DNA of 30,307 bases from Priapulus caudatus (GCF_000485595.1 NW_014577083.1:423009-453315); one strand, 5' to 3'. Shown: positions 1-10,070, counted from the first letter of the stretch. Translations and numbers: made by a program. Notes: a model not told the origin generated them from the sequence alone.

Positions 1-645
1 AACCAACACCACACACCACCACACCACCACAACACCAACCACCACACCACCAACAACGAACACCACCACCTAACAACACCACCAACACCAACACCACCAC
101 CAACACACCACACCACCCACCCACGCAACAACAACAACACAAACAACAACAACAAACAACAATCAACAACAACACCACACACCACCACCATACACCAACA
201 CCACCAACACCACCACCACCACGCACCACGACACCACCACCAAACCACCACCACCAGGGGGCCACCCCATCCACCACCACACCAACCCACCATAAACAAC
301 ACACCACCACCACCACCCACCACGCACCACCACACTCAAACACACAACAAACACGCACCCACCTCAACACCAACACCTACCCACCACCACCACACCAACA
401 ACAAACAACAACAACAACAACACAACAACAACAACGACCACCCACACAACACCACACCCAAGCACCACCACCACACACCCCACACCACCAACACCCAGTC
501 ACCACACCACCAACAACAACAAACAACAACAACAACAACAACAAACACACAATAACAACAACAACAAAAACAAACAACAACACCACCACCACCACCACCA
601 CCATCACCACTACTACCACCACCACCACCAACACCAACACCAACA
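1..645. repeat. A/C-only low-complexity tract
   Basis: The plus strand here is almost entirely A and C, built from interrupted ACC and ACA triplets with very few G or T. It is therefore a 645-bp strand-asymmetric block, read as G/T on the other strand. The V-, C- and W-rich frames on the minus strand are products of this composition and not genes. It stops where ordinary sequence begins, around two copies of a 14-bp unit (ATGGTGACAGCAGT) near 649-682. It may be an expanded triplet microsatellite; the window edge hides its full length. Confidence 0.85.
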
Positions 646-1060
646 CCGATGGTGACAGCAGTGCTAATGGTGACAGCAGTATCAGCAAACGCAACTGCAG
701 AGTCAACACCTCTGGAAGAACACTAGCTGTTGCTTGTTGTTTTTTCTATTGCATGTATGTATGCGTGACCCATCCATTTACGAACAATTAATGTGTGCCG
801 TTGCAATTAAATGATGAGCTACCTGTGGTGACCAACACTTGTTTTTACCTGTGTTAATTGCACGAACAGCACCTTGCTGAATGACTGCTATAATCAATGT
901 CCATCACTATCATGCTTTTGTTCACATATCCACTGCCATACATATGTATACGGAATGCCCCCGCACTATTTTACATTTGTTGGTCTCTATTAGTAATAGC
1001 GCAAATGATGACGCGAATACTATTTAGTAATTGTTACGTTATCGTTTTTTTGGTGACCAT
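646..1060. other. Unassigned sequence left of element A
   Basis: Mixed-composition DNA between the A/C tract and the first LTR. I see no coding frame with a recognisable domain, no RNA gene and no strong repeat. Its right end contains ACCAT at 1056-1060, which matches ACCAT at 8212-8216 on the far side of element A and may be one half of a target-site duplication. Confidence 0.5.
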
Positions 1061-2739
1061 TGTGTACAAGGGTTCTATGTGTACAAATGTTATAGACAGT
1101 TTATGAGACACGTCGGGAGGTGCCCGACTGTGTGTAGGCACGTGATCGTATAGGTGGTAATGTTCTAAACCTTGCGTTGTGTTATTGTTCTTAACCCGTT
1201 ATTTCGTTTCGTTTCGTGCGCGGACTCACTCTCTTAACCGTTTTCTTCTGTCTCTCCTCTCGCCGCCGGCGCGGCCCTTTTTATATCGTGCGAGATGCGC
1301 ATTGCACCAAGCTCTATCTCGGGCCCGTCTGGGCTCAGCGTCCGTCTTTCTTTTCCCTGGCAACGCAACTACGCAGTTAGGAAACCAAGGGCACGCGTTA
1401 GGCGCGTGCTCTGTGCGCTACTAAGGTGTATGTTATAACGAAAATTCTACTCCATTGTAAGTTAATTAAAACATGGTTGTAGGTTGCGACAACAGGGCCG
1501 TATCCAGAGGTTGGGCAGAGGGGGGTTACAAAATGGCGATGCGAAGCTTCGCCTCTTTTCTTTTTTTTAACATGCTTAGATGCTGTTTCCTGTTTCCACT
1601 TCAATTGTTTGTTGAATTCATACAAAATACAGTGTATATCTCCATAACATCAATCAAATAAAATGAGATTTGTAACAAACTCGTCTCTGGTGTTGGGAAT
1701 TATGACTAATTATCTCCGTGGTGTGATTCATCCAATCTAGATACTAGGATGATGACCCGTGTCTTGAAATTATAGTGTTAACTAAAACTGTTACAGTAGT
1801 AGAGTGTTTCAGTAGTTTACAAACCATCAATGAGTTTTTATCTTAAAAAAGGTTATATAATTACATTTTAATGGTTACACAAACAAGTGCCGCATTAGCG
1901 ACAGTGCTCATCTGAGGTCTGCTGCTCTACTGTACTGGCCTTCGTTTCTGCAAATGGTTGAAGCCTGTTCTATCGCTAAACCGGCTACGTCATCATCAAA
2001 ACTGTGTAGCATAGGTATTAACACTAAAACTAAACCCTAACAATGCATCCTACTTCATACCTGCTCGACTGTCTTGATATAATTCGTGTCATAATGTATC
2101 ACTAGGCCTATAGTTGCCGCGAGATGGCTCGTGCAAGTGTAATCAATAATCAAAGATAGCATCGCCCTTCGTGCATTGGTGATAAGTCAAGAAAGTAGAG
2201 ATAACCTAATTCTATTGAGTTGCTGAAATTTACAGGCAAAAATCCGTGTGTAGTATTAAATTAAACACATCTGCATTGCAGGTGTGCATGTTTATTTGAA
2301 AAGTGCCAGTTCACCCCCATGCATGAGTAATGGGATGCCCCCGGGTTTTTGCCTACATTTCGGATGACGGTAGCCACGCGAGCATTCAGGGAGTGTACAG
2401 ACTGCTTTAGAAAATAATATGATTTAAGGAGTGTAAACCTTGTTCAACAAACTTTTGTCTTTGCAATTGAACTGCAAATGTAGCCTCACATCCACACAGG
2501 TATGGGCTCTAATAATAGCAAAAGCAGTTCAGTCCTTTGTTAACAGACATAAAAATCCATGTTTAACCCTCCTCTTGAGGGTCAAAAGGTTATCAGACAC
2601 TTACTCTTCGCACGTCAGTGGAAAGCATATTTCATTGTCCTTTCAATAAAGTGATAAAAATGGTAGGTCAGTGCTGAAACAAAAAAGTTTTTCACTCTGT
2701 CCGTTAGGCCATGTCCTCAGAAAATGTCTGATATCTGAC

Positions 2740-3080
2740 TTTTCCCCCACTGCTCTTTGACCTGTGACCTACAATTTCGCACTGGTGATGGGTTTCCTGC
2801 CCATCACACTATACACCGAATATTAAGAGCATAGGTCGAGCCGTTCAGATTTGTGCCACAATTCCGTATTTCCTCCTATACCTTAAGTTAAGGGGGAAAT
2901 ATTCCCCCTCCGTTTACACATCTTGACCTTTGACCCTTGACCCCTAAATTGATCATTCTGAGTCCTTTTCATGATCCCTCCACGTCCCGAATATCGTGAC
3001 CGTACGTCGAGCGGTTCAGATTTGTGCCCAACTGTTGACGGACGCACGGACGGACGCACGGACGGACGGCCGGACAGACG
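2740..3080. repeat. Degenerate tandem unit with (GACG)n tail
   Basis: Two related segments of roughly 190 bp each carry a TTGACCTNTGACC run followed by a GAGCNGTTCAGATTTGTGCC block (near 2838-2860 and 3007-3029). The second continues into GGACGGACGCACGGACGGACG. This organisation resembles dispersed short repeats seen in several invertebrate genomes, but I cannot name the family. The basic ORF on the minus strand here comes from the GACG repeats. Confidence 0.55.
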
Positions 3081-3261
3081 CACTGACAATCATGCGAGTC
3101 TACAAGCTGCATCTGACTTCGTCAGATGAGCTAAAAATTAACTTTTACCCATTAAATTTGACTAGTTGACACCTATAACCCACTTAGTATCACAATACAT
3201 TTATTTGTATAGATCCCAATGTAACCGAGTAAGACTCGAGTAAACAACTGTAGGTATTAAG

Positions 3262-3480
3262 CAGCGGTGAAAACCATCGTTAGTTCTCCTGCCGCCGGAG
3301 AATTAAGAACAAATTTTCTTGTTAGATCACCGGCGCCGGAGAAACAAGTGTACGTTTTCAGCACTGCGTCTCCGGCTTTGCCCGTAGAAGCAGTGCTGAA
3401 AATCATAGTTAAATTCTCCGGCAGACCGAAGTGTCCCGCCGCCGCTGTATTAGGCGGGAAGACGGCCACGTGGTCTACCC
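3262..3480. repeat. GCCGGAGAA-rich palindromic block
   Basis: A perfect 13-bp inverted pair, TTTTCAGCACTGC and GCAGTGCTGAAAA (about 3355-3403), sits among repeated CGCCGGAGAA and CTCCGGC motifs, with another TGCCGGAGAAGC near 3676. Reading frames on both strands are by-products of this symmetry. It is probably part of a foldback or satellite-like element. Confidence 0.5.
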
Positions 3481-3500
3481 AGCCATGTATCAGGATGTAT

Positions 3501-3528
3501 CTAACCCTAACCCTAACCCTAACCCTAA
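3501..3528. repeat. Interstitial telomere-type repeat (CCCTAA)4
   Basis: Four perfect consecutive CCCTAA units followed by a variant CCTAA. TTAGGG on the complementary strand is the common animal telomere motif and makes an insect with TTAGG telomeres less likely. The array lies inside the compound insertion, not at a chromosome end. Confidence 0.85.
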
Positions 3529-3930
3529 GCCTAATCTCAGCAGAATAGGATGTGCAACATCTGTACACGTCTTTAGCAATGTCTGACATCCCCGTCATGT
3601 CCGTTGTGTTATAGGACCTAGTTGCCTCTCCAAGGGCTTATCCGGCATGGAGTTTGGCGGCATAGTCTGCTTTTTGCCGGAGAAGCTAGTTTGATTTATT
3701 GGCTTAGTTGTCCGGCTTGCCGAGGAAATAATCACTTCGTAACAATAATAGGTCAGTGCGCGCTGCCTGTGTTTCTAAGGCCAATCTTAACCGCGCTCAG
3801 GTTTAGCAATGAAGTCATCGCGCTGAAGGATATCTTAACAATAGGCATAGACGTATGACTTATAACTTAACTTAGAGGTAATTTAATAGATAGCTTAAAA
3901 TCGCGTAGCACGCGTTGTACGCTGCTACAC

Positions 3931-3943
3931 TCGCCCTCTACCA
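3931..3943 (-). other. Polypurine tract of element A
   Basis: On the minus strand the sequence immediately upstream of the 3' LTR is GGTAGAGGGCGA, nearly all purines, with the LTR's TGTAGCAGCG following after one base. This is the expected position of the plus-strand primer in LTR retrotransposons and fixes the element's orientation. Confidence 0.65.
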
Positions 3944-4662
3944 GAAAAAGTTGCTTGCTCTCAAATGGCAGCAACTGTTGTCCTAAATCGCAAAGGAAGC
4001 TCATTCATTATACTCGTGATATATAAACTTAGAGTTTCCTTAACTAACATAAGTACGTGGTTCCACGTACCTACTTGTACAATTATGTCGCGTATGCCGT
4101 TGCGCATAGCGTTTCGCGCTTACAACTAGTTTCAACTACTACTACTACTACTACTACGTGAATTCGTGCACTATGATCGCGATATGTAAACTAATCTTTC
4201 CTTAACTAAGCTTTAACTAACGTGGTACCCTTAACCAACGTAACTAACGCGCGTGTAAACATACAATAGCAGTCGGAATCCAATTCAAATCCCGGAAATA
4301 ACTCTGATAATCATATTTATGCTTATCGTAATGGCCATAGTCGCGTTCAAATTAAATCGCACTCAAATTGCACGCGGGCACACAGTGATGATCATAACTC
4401 ATGACCATCGTGGTAGCCGTTACCGAATCGCATGCGTGTACAACACTGATAATCATAGCTGATCATCGTGGTATTCACTCTCGCGTTCCCGTGAAACATG
4501 CGCGTACAACACTCACATGCGTGCTCAGTGCTAATTTTACGCTTAGTGCTAATTTCAAGCCTTCATGAAAAGGGGAGGAGTGGTAGGGGAAAGGCACGGA
4601 CACAATGGAAGGAGATACAGTGAATCTCTCAACGTTTCGTCCATGCGTTCGCCAAGAGTCCT
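3944..4662. other. Element A interior, 3' untranslated-like stretch
   Basis: No open frame of note. It includes a short (ACT)n run (4134-4157) and three degenerate copies of a GATNATCATA motif, two of them followed by CATCGTGGTA (about 4303, 4387 and 4448). This suggests decayed tandem units of about 60-85 bp. Nothing resembles gag or pol. Confidence 0.45.
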
Positions 4663-5205
4663 TTAACTCTGTTCCTTAGGCGCTTTCCTCCCTCTTGCCT
4701 TGCTGCGGCGTATCCTAGTGGCTCCTGTACCATGCCAGTGGGCGCAATTCGATGCGTCCTCGTTAGAGCCGTTGTCATCTTCTCGTGCAGCCTTGCTCGC
4801 TTCACTGCCGTCGTTATAACGTTTATCTTGCGCTGTTAATCTTCCCTTTTTAACTGCCTCTACTGGAGAATCTGACTCGCTTGATTCCCGTTAAGCCTTT
4901 CGCGTCTTGGACGGTTGCGAATCTCGTTCACCGTCCGTATTCTGCAATAAATCTTCTTCCATGTCAAGGCTTGTGGCTGTACTCTCCGCCTCCGCCAGGG
5001 TGTAGATGATTGCGTCATCAGGCTCCTGAGCCTCAAGGTCACTCGCAGATGGATCCTTCGCGATTGGATCAACTGCACGAGACATTGGCAGCTGCGGTTG
5101 CTCCGTAGAATCCGCTGAAGCCTGCGACTTGGGTGTTGTGATGAAGTGACTCCAAGGAAGTTCGTCTTCCTCGTCAAACTCATCATCACTACCGCTGTTG
5201 TTGTT
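4663..5205 (-). pseudogene. Acidic/low-complexity ORF of element A, interrupted
   Basis: One minus-strand frame stays open from the retrocopy boundary at 5205 to a TAA at 4663-4665, except for one internal TAA at 4891-4893. The predicted product is strongly acidic first (a run like SDDEFDEEDELPW, residues after NNNSG). It then becomes Ser/Glu/Asp-rich, with Arg/Lys-rich sequence at the end. No catalytic motif, zinc finger or membrane segment is visible and I do not recognise a family; the composition suits a nuclear or chromatin-associated protein, which is inference. The frame is cut upstream by a retrocopy insertion, beyond which the same phase continues about 75 bases to a stop near 5830. 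It could be a second cargo gene of element A or the remnant of a gag-like ORF. Confidence 0.4.
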
Positions 5206-5589
5206 TTTTCCTCTTTTTTATTTTTATAATGTTTTTTATTTCCAGAAACACATATGTACATTACATTATATTATACGTTATACAGAATATCTACAACACT
5301 GTGACTGTGATGGTAACATGGTTCAGTGATGGTACAAACAGATAAATGGCATAAACAGTTTTACAAATTAGTGCATATATGAGCGTACTAATTATACTTC
5401 GTTACAAGTAGTTCATAAATGAAGGTAAGCATAGTAGTAGCTGTAGGTCTTGAGCATGAACAGTACAATTTTACTAAACATAATGTTATGTTATATGACA
5501 AACATGTATATCCTACTGATATCTTATATATTTACATGCACACACACACACGCACACGCACGAGTGCGCGCACACACAAACACACACAC

Positions 5590-5652
<63 letters not shown>

Positions 5653-5671
5653 NNNNNNNNNNACACACAAC

Positions 5672-5752
<81 letters not shown>

Positions 5753-5765
5753 CGCTGTTGTTGTT
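5191..5765 (-). mobile_element. 5'-truncated retrocopy with 15-bp target duplication
   Basis: The 15-mer ACCGCTGTTGTTGTT occurs at 5191-5205 and again at 5751-5765, flanking 545 bp. Read on the minus strand the insert starts with a (TG)n run and ends with GGAAATAAAAAAC, then an A-rich tail abutting the duplication. An AATAAA signal followed closely by an A-rich tail and a 15-bp duplication is the signature of LINE-type target-primed retrotransposition. No coding sequence remains, so it is probably a fragment of a 3' UTR or a short interspersed element. It lies inside the acidic ORF of element A and so postdates that element. Confidence 0.7.
5537..5750. repeat. (CA)n microsatellite containing an assembly gap
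   Basis: A long CA run with minor CG variants, interrupted by ten Ns at 5653-5662. The true length is unknown. All long reading frames here (TH or CV repeats) are artefacts. Confidence 0.95.
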
Positions 5766-6227
5766 GTCTGGTGGGTACGCCAATGTCGCTGCCCTCTGGG
5801 GTTGACGACGTCTTTATCCTTGCATGGGTTCTGTCCGCGGTTACTAACGTACGTGCCTGTTTGCATGTTGTTGACAGTACACTTGCATGTTGTACGTCCC
5901 GTCTTCTTCACACCTTTATATACAACTGTTACACACAGAAAACGGACTGCCTACAAGATAGGGCTATTGAGAGAATATCTATCTTTTCAAACTTGTACGG
6001 ATGGCTGCATCCCCGCGGCTGCCTCGCTGCTGCTGCTGCTGCCACGGTGTGCTATTTTGGTAGGCAGGGCGTGTAGACTGCCTCCGCGTCGCTGGTTGAA
6101 TCTGCATTCGCCGTGGTGGCGGCTGCGCATACGGTAGAATCTGATAGTAGCGTTATTGCAATGGTGGCTTCATCGCCACGCATTGACTTGCCATACGGCT
6201 TGCTTACTGTTGCGGTGATGGTCGCAG
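5766..6227 (-). other. Element A interior between chromoshadow ORF and retrocopy
   Basis: On the minus strand one frame is open from about 6243 to a TAG at 6052-6054 (about 63 codons, Ala/Thr/Ser-rich), starting just after and in a different phase from the chromoshadow ORF. A (CAG)n run follows near 6027-6042. This may be decayed coding sequence or spacer; I cannot assign it. Confidence 0.3.
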
Positions 6228-7156
<929 letters not shown>

Positions 7157-7174
7157 TCCTTGATCACGGCGCCA
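7157..7174 (-). other. Primer-binding site of element A
   Basis: On the minus strand the sequence TGGCGCCGTGATCAAGGA begins 2 nt after the LTR end (TGTACA, then TC). TGG pairs with a tRNA 3' CCA, and TGGCGCC is a common start of retroelement primer-binding sites. I could not identify the tRNA. It fixes 7177-8210 as the 5' LTR. Confidence 0.75.
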
Positions 7175-7435
7175 GATGTACAGGGGTTCTATGTGTGCAA
7201 GTGTTATAGACGGTTTATAAGACACGTCGGGAGGTACCCGACTGTGTGTAGGCACGTGATCGTATAGGTGGTAATGTTCTAAACTTTGCGTTGTGTTATT
7301 GTTCTTAACCCGTTATTTCGTTTCGTGTTTGCGTTTTCGCTTGAAGGATGTCAGCTTCTCTTTGTCCCTCGTGCGACGTAAGGCGAGTAGCGAATAACTT
7401 CACAGTAGAGATAACACGTCTTGTTGTAACAGACA

Positions 7436-7441
7436 TTTATT
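7436..7441 (-). terminator. Poly(A) signal of element A LTR
   Basis: AATAAA on the minus strand, about 165 bp downstream of the TATA box. The corresponding segment is deleted from the 3' LTR, where it would be needed to end the genomic RNA. Confidence 0.5.
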
Positions 7442-7604
7442 CTACGTATAGAACTACATGACTTGACTACGTGATTACACAAAGACGGCTGAATTGTCAC
7501 CACTGCCCGCGCGCCGCGCGGACTCGCGGTGTCAACCCGCGCGCCGTGCGCGGACTCACTCTCTTTACCGTTCTCTTCTGTCTCTCCTCTCACCGCCGGC
7601 GCAG

Positions 7605-7614
7605 CCTTTTTATA
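7605..7614 (-). promoter_or_regulatory. TATA box of element A LTR
   Basis: TATAAAAAGG on the minus strand, conserved in the other LTR (1276-1285). Transcription would be expected to start about 25-30 bp downstream, near 7575-7580, defining R. Confidence 0.6.
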
Positions 7615-7890
7615 TTGTGCGCGATGCGCATTGCACCAAGCTCTATTTCGGGTCCGTCTGGGCTTAGCGTCCATCTTTCTTTTCCCTGGCAACGCGACTA
7701 CGCAGTTAGGAAACTAAGGGCACGCGTTAGACGCGTGCTTTGTGCGCTACTAAGGTGTATGTTATAACAAAAATTCTATTCATTGTAAGTTAATTAAAAC
7801 ATGGTTGTAGGTTGCGACAACGCTAGGATTAGGTCAATATAACATAAATAGATCAGTGCGCGCTGCCTGTGTCTCTATAAGGCCAATCTA

Positions 7891-8068
7891 AAGGGGGGCT
7901 TATGTCGGGCTTGCGAGCCGACTCGACTGGAAGCAACTGGATTTTGAGCAACTAGAAGCGATCGGCAGCGACTAGTTGCGTCCGTGCGTTCATTGCGACT
8001 AGTTGCAGTGAATTGCAGCCAGTTGCTTCCAGTCGAGTCGGCTCGCAAGCCCAACATAAGCCCCCCTT
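7891..8068. mobile_element. 178-bp palindromic MITE
   Basis: Arms of about 50 bp (7891-7940 and 8019-8068) are inverted copies with one visible mismatch, beginning AAGGGGGGCTTATGT. TA flanks both sides (7889-7890 and 8069-8070). The other LTR has the empty site (CCAATCTTAACCGC near 3783), which proves insertion; one T is lost at the left junction. The core carries further inverted ACTAGTTGC words. It has no coding capacity; TA duplication would fit a Tc1/mariner-type or similar mobiliser, which I cannot confirm. Confidence 0.85.
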
Positions 8069-8216
8069 TAACCGCGCTCAGGTTTAGCGATGAAGTCATC
8101 GCGCTGTAGAATATCTTAACAATAGGCTTAGACGTGTGCCTTATAACTTAACTTAGAGGTAATTTAATAGATAGCTTAAAATCGCGTAGCACGCGTTGTA
8201 CGCTGCTACACACCAT

Positions 8217-8407
8217 TTTTATCAACATCAGTTCATATACGCCTGATGTTGGAATCTGCCTCATCATACAAGCACTAATTAAGATAATATTTGTATCCTC
8301 AAGGTTATGGGAAAAGACCATTACACTGCGTGGTAGCGCTGCTGCTTGCACTTCCTTCACTTTCTATCACACACGAGCGTGAATCTTACAATACTGACAT
8401 TTTTGGC
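8217..8407. other. Spacer between element A and the hAT-like MITE
   Basis: About 190 bp of unremarkable sequence with no supported gene or repeat. Confidence 0.4.
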
Positions 8408-8490
8408 GCAATCAGGGTTCGTAGCGGGTCTTCCAAAGTCTTATAAGTACTTATTTGGCCAAAAATAAAATAAGGACTCTTATTAGTACT
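8408..8490. mobile_element. hAT-like MITE, left part
   Basis: Starts CAGGGTTCGTAG at 8413 after GCAAT (8408-8412). The right part ends CTATGAACCCTG at 20874, followed by GCAAT (20875-20879): 12-bp ends with one mismatch and a 5-bp target duplication. Both halves carry subterminal CTTATAAG words. Element B split it at TACT. CAGGG ends suit the hAT superfamily; most hATs make 8-bp duplications, while some lineages make 5-6 bp. Confidence 0.7.
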
Positions 8491-9047
8491 TGTAATAACG
8501 AGTTCTTAACCGTCTGTTATCCGTGATCGTATTATTGGACTACGTATATTCTTAGAGATATCGCGGATACATAAATTACCCAACAATGCAGGTACGTTTT
8601 AAAGCACACACATTTTTACTGGTCATGAATTACTATAACATATATGCCCAGGTAACTGAACAGAACGTGTACAGATTCGTACGCGACATCAAAGACATAA
8701 CTAACATATCGGATGGCACTGATGGTTACACACGTACAAGCCTAGCGTGAACCGAGACGTAACTGGTCAGGAGAGGGTGCGGACCGCGCGTACAAAGATT
8801 ATATACTGCATCCATTCCCATTGTTTTAGATTGTTCATGCGTTTCACCTCGGCTGCTGCCATTGGTGGAGCTGTTCCATTGACCTTTGGCCACGCCTTGG
8901 GTAACTCTTTCATTGGTTGACAAGTACGGGGTTAGCCTCGCGTCGGTGACCCACGTTTACACAAAGGCCTGCCCCGTACAATGATTAATTTTGGTTATGA
9001 TAAACTTATCACATTTGTGTACTACTACTTACTATTTCTGTATTACA
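8491..9047 (-). repeat. Element B 3' LTR
   Basis: 557 bp, TG...CA. On the minus strand it starts TGTAATACAG and ends ATTACA. It carries a TATA-like TATATAAT (8798-8805) and a variant poly(A) signal AGTAAA (8615-8620). Compared with the other LTR it has about 18 extra bases near 8716-8735 and lacks an 8-bp CATAGCAT. Confidence 0.85.
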
Positions 9048-9050
9048 TTA

Positions 9051-9060
9051 CTCCCCCCTC
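9051..9060 (-). other. Polypurine tract of element B
   Basis: GAGGGGGGAG on the minus strand, three bases before the 3' LTR start TGTAATACAG. This is the classic position of the plus-strand primer and confirms orientation. Confidence 0.85.
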
Positions 9061-9654
9061 GGAAAAGTTGGGAGCCGTACTAATGCGGCAAACAACTTCT
9101 GTAAAAGTTGTCATGCATTGACTTTAATACGTATTTTATATTAATTTTTGATATTATTATTTTATTTTAGGTCGTTTAAAAAAAAATTTGTTTGATTTTT
9201 TTTTTGCCCTTCACCAAAACATTATCTATTTATTACATATATTTTTATTTGATTTTGTATTTTATTATCCTTTTATTTATTTGAATTTTTTTAATTTTAA
9301 TTTTTAATTTATTTAATTCCGGCGCAGTTGCCTTCGTCGTTGTCCTCGTCCTCCTCGCGGTCGTCGTAGTCGTCGTCCTCATGGTGTTGGTCGTCGTCTT
9401 CCTACTCCCACCTGCAGAATTCGTCGTCGTGGTGGTCGTCCTCCCATTCGTCGACGCTCACCCCGGCCGCTGCTGATTTATGAGTGATACACCCAGTAGC
9501 GGCGCCTGTTCTATGGGGACGACAGCAATTGTTGTCTCGTCGTCGTCGCGGTGGACGACGGTCTATCCCGGATTGCTAGCCCTGTACTGGCGGACATCTG
9601 CCCGGAACGCAGCCTAGCTGGTGTAGCTGGTTTGCTGGTCCGTGCCCTTGTATA
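9061..9654 (-). other. Element B 3' region: AT-rich block and (GAC)n-like block
   Basis: 9110-9320 is very T-rich on the plus strand. 9325-9560 is rich in GTC/CGT triplets; on the minus strand one phase would read as a very acidic Asp/Glu/His stretch (about 9320-9480), with two stops. No domain is recognisable. It could be the degenerate C-terminal part of the ORF at 9655-9945 or plain triplet expansion. Confidence 0.35.
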
Positions 9655-9945
9655 TTAGGCGGGGTGTTGGGGTGGGGGCCCGCCGGTCGGGTACCGGGTC
9701 GGTTGGGGCGTGATGTTCGCTCGCAGTGCCTGCCAATCGATGAGCGGCGCGATGCTGGCCTTCTGCGTTGGCAGCACGTAAAGTGGCTTCGGGGAGGTCA
9801 AATCGCGCTGCGCTCTCCACGCTAACGGAACGCCCGACGGGGTGCTGTGCTCTTGGTGCTGTAGCGGTGCAGCGCCTTTGTCAGAGTCGCTGTAGTATAT
9901 TATTTCCTGTTCCACGCTGTCGCTGTCGGAGTTGCTGTGGTTCAT
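9655..9945 (-). CDS. Unassigned 96-residue ORF between env and 3' LTR
   Basis: An open frame in the sense orientation of element B, downstream of env. It starts with a Ser/Asp-rich acidic segment (MNHSNSDSDSVEQE) and ends in a Pro-rich segment (PTRYPTGGPPPQHPA). No signal peptide, membrane segment or known domain. A third or fourth gene after env is unusual in gypsy-type elements, so this may be an accessory gene, a captured fragment or chance. The following 300 bp keep a charged open phase broken by stops. Confidence 0.3.
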   Translation of the reverse strand: MNHSNSDSDSVEQEIIYYSDSDKGAAPLQHQEHSTPSGVPLAWRAQRDLTSPKPLYVLPTQKASIAPLIDWQALRANITPQPTRYPTGGPPPQHPA

Positions 9946-10067
9946 TGTCTTTGGTGGTGTTGCTATTTACTGCATGTGCTCAAAAGAGACTTGGTTAGTA
10001 TACTATGCTATATTGCCCGTTTCTGCAATTATGACATTGGTAAATGGCACTCTGATAATACCGTGCT

Positions 10068-10070
<3 letters not shown>

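Larger units (their letters stand above)
1494..3740. mobile_element. Compound insertion inside the 3' LTR of element A
   Basis: This 2.25-kb block is absent from the other LTR, which has only 19 unrelated bases (7822-7840) at the site. Its left edge reads CAGGGCCGTATCCAGAGG (from 1493), similar to ends of hAT-like transposons, but I found no matching inverted end on the right, so that assignment is weak. It contains a degenerate two-unit repeat with TTTGACC motifs (about 2740-3015), GACG tetranucleotides (3035-3075), GCCGGAGAA-rich palindromic sequence (3262-3480) and a telomere-like array. No coding region is supported. Confidence 0.6.
1063..3930 (-). repeat. Element A 3' LTR, interrupted and deleted
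   Basis: Bases 1063-1493 match 7177-7821 of the 5' LTR, and 3741-3930 match 7841-8211; by eye identity is in the mid-90s percent. Relative to the other copy it lacks about 216 bp near 1214-1220 (7328-7550 there), which removes the AATAAA signal and most of the inferred R region. It has gained about 2.25 kb between 1494 and 3740. Its TATA box survives (minus strand, 1276-1285). The telltale pair is the intact block of about 190 bp at 3741-3930 next to the polypurine tract. Confidence 0.8.
7177..8210 (-). repeat. Element A 5' LTR (with MITE insertion)
   Basis: About 855 bp without the MITE. Read on the minus strand it starts TGTAGCAGCG and ends TGTACA. It contains a TATA box (7605-7614) and an AATAAA signal (7436-7441) in the right order for U3-R-U5, so it is the more complete copy. 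Repeated GCGCGGACTC motifs at 7516-7525 and 7549-7558 border the segment missing from the 3' LTR. Confidence 0.82.

Noticed and set aside
3257-3598. Overlapping ORFs on both strands (93 and 113 codons)
   Set aside because: They arise from palindromic GCCGGAGAA sequence and the telomere-type array, which are open in many phases.
4860-5261. A 133-codon basic ORF on the minus strand
   Set aside because: It runs out of phase across the retrocopy boundary and the acidic ORF; the alternative phase, open over 181 codons with one stop, is better supported.
5419-6076. Long His/Thr and Cys/Val ORFs through the CA repeat
   Set aside because: Pure microsatellite translation, and interrupted by an assembly gap.
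7177-8210. Reading 7177-7821 alone as a complete LTR with the plus strand as sense
   Set aside because: The TGGCGCC site and purine tract only fit minus-strand orientation, and the shared block 3741-3930/7841-8211 shows that the LTR extends to 8210.
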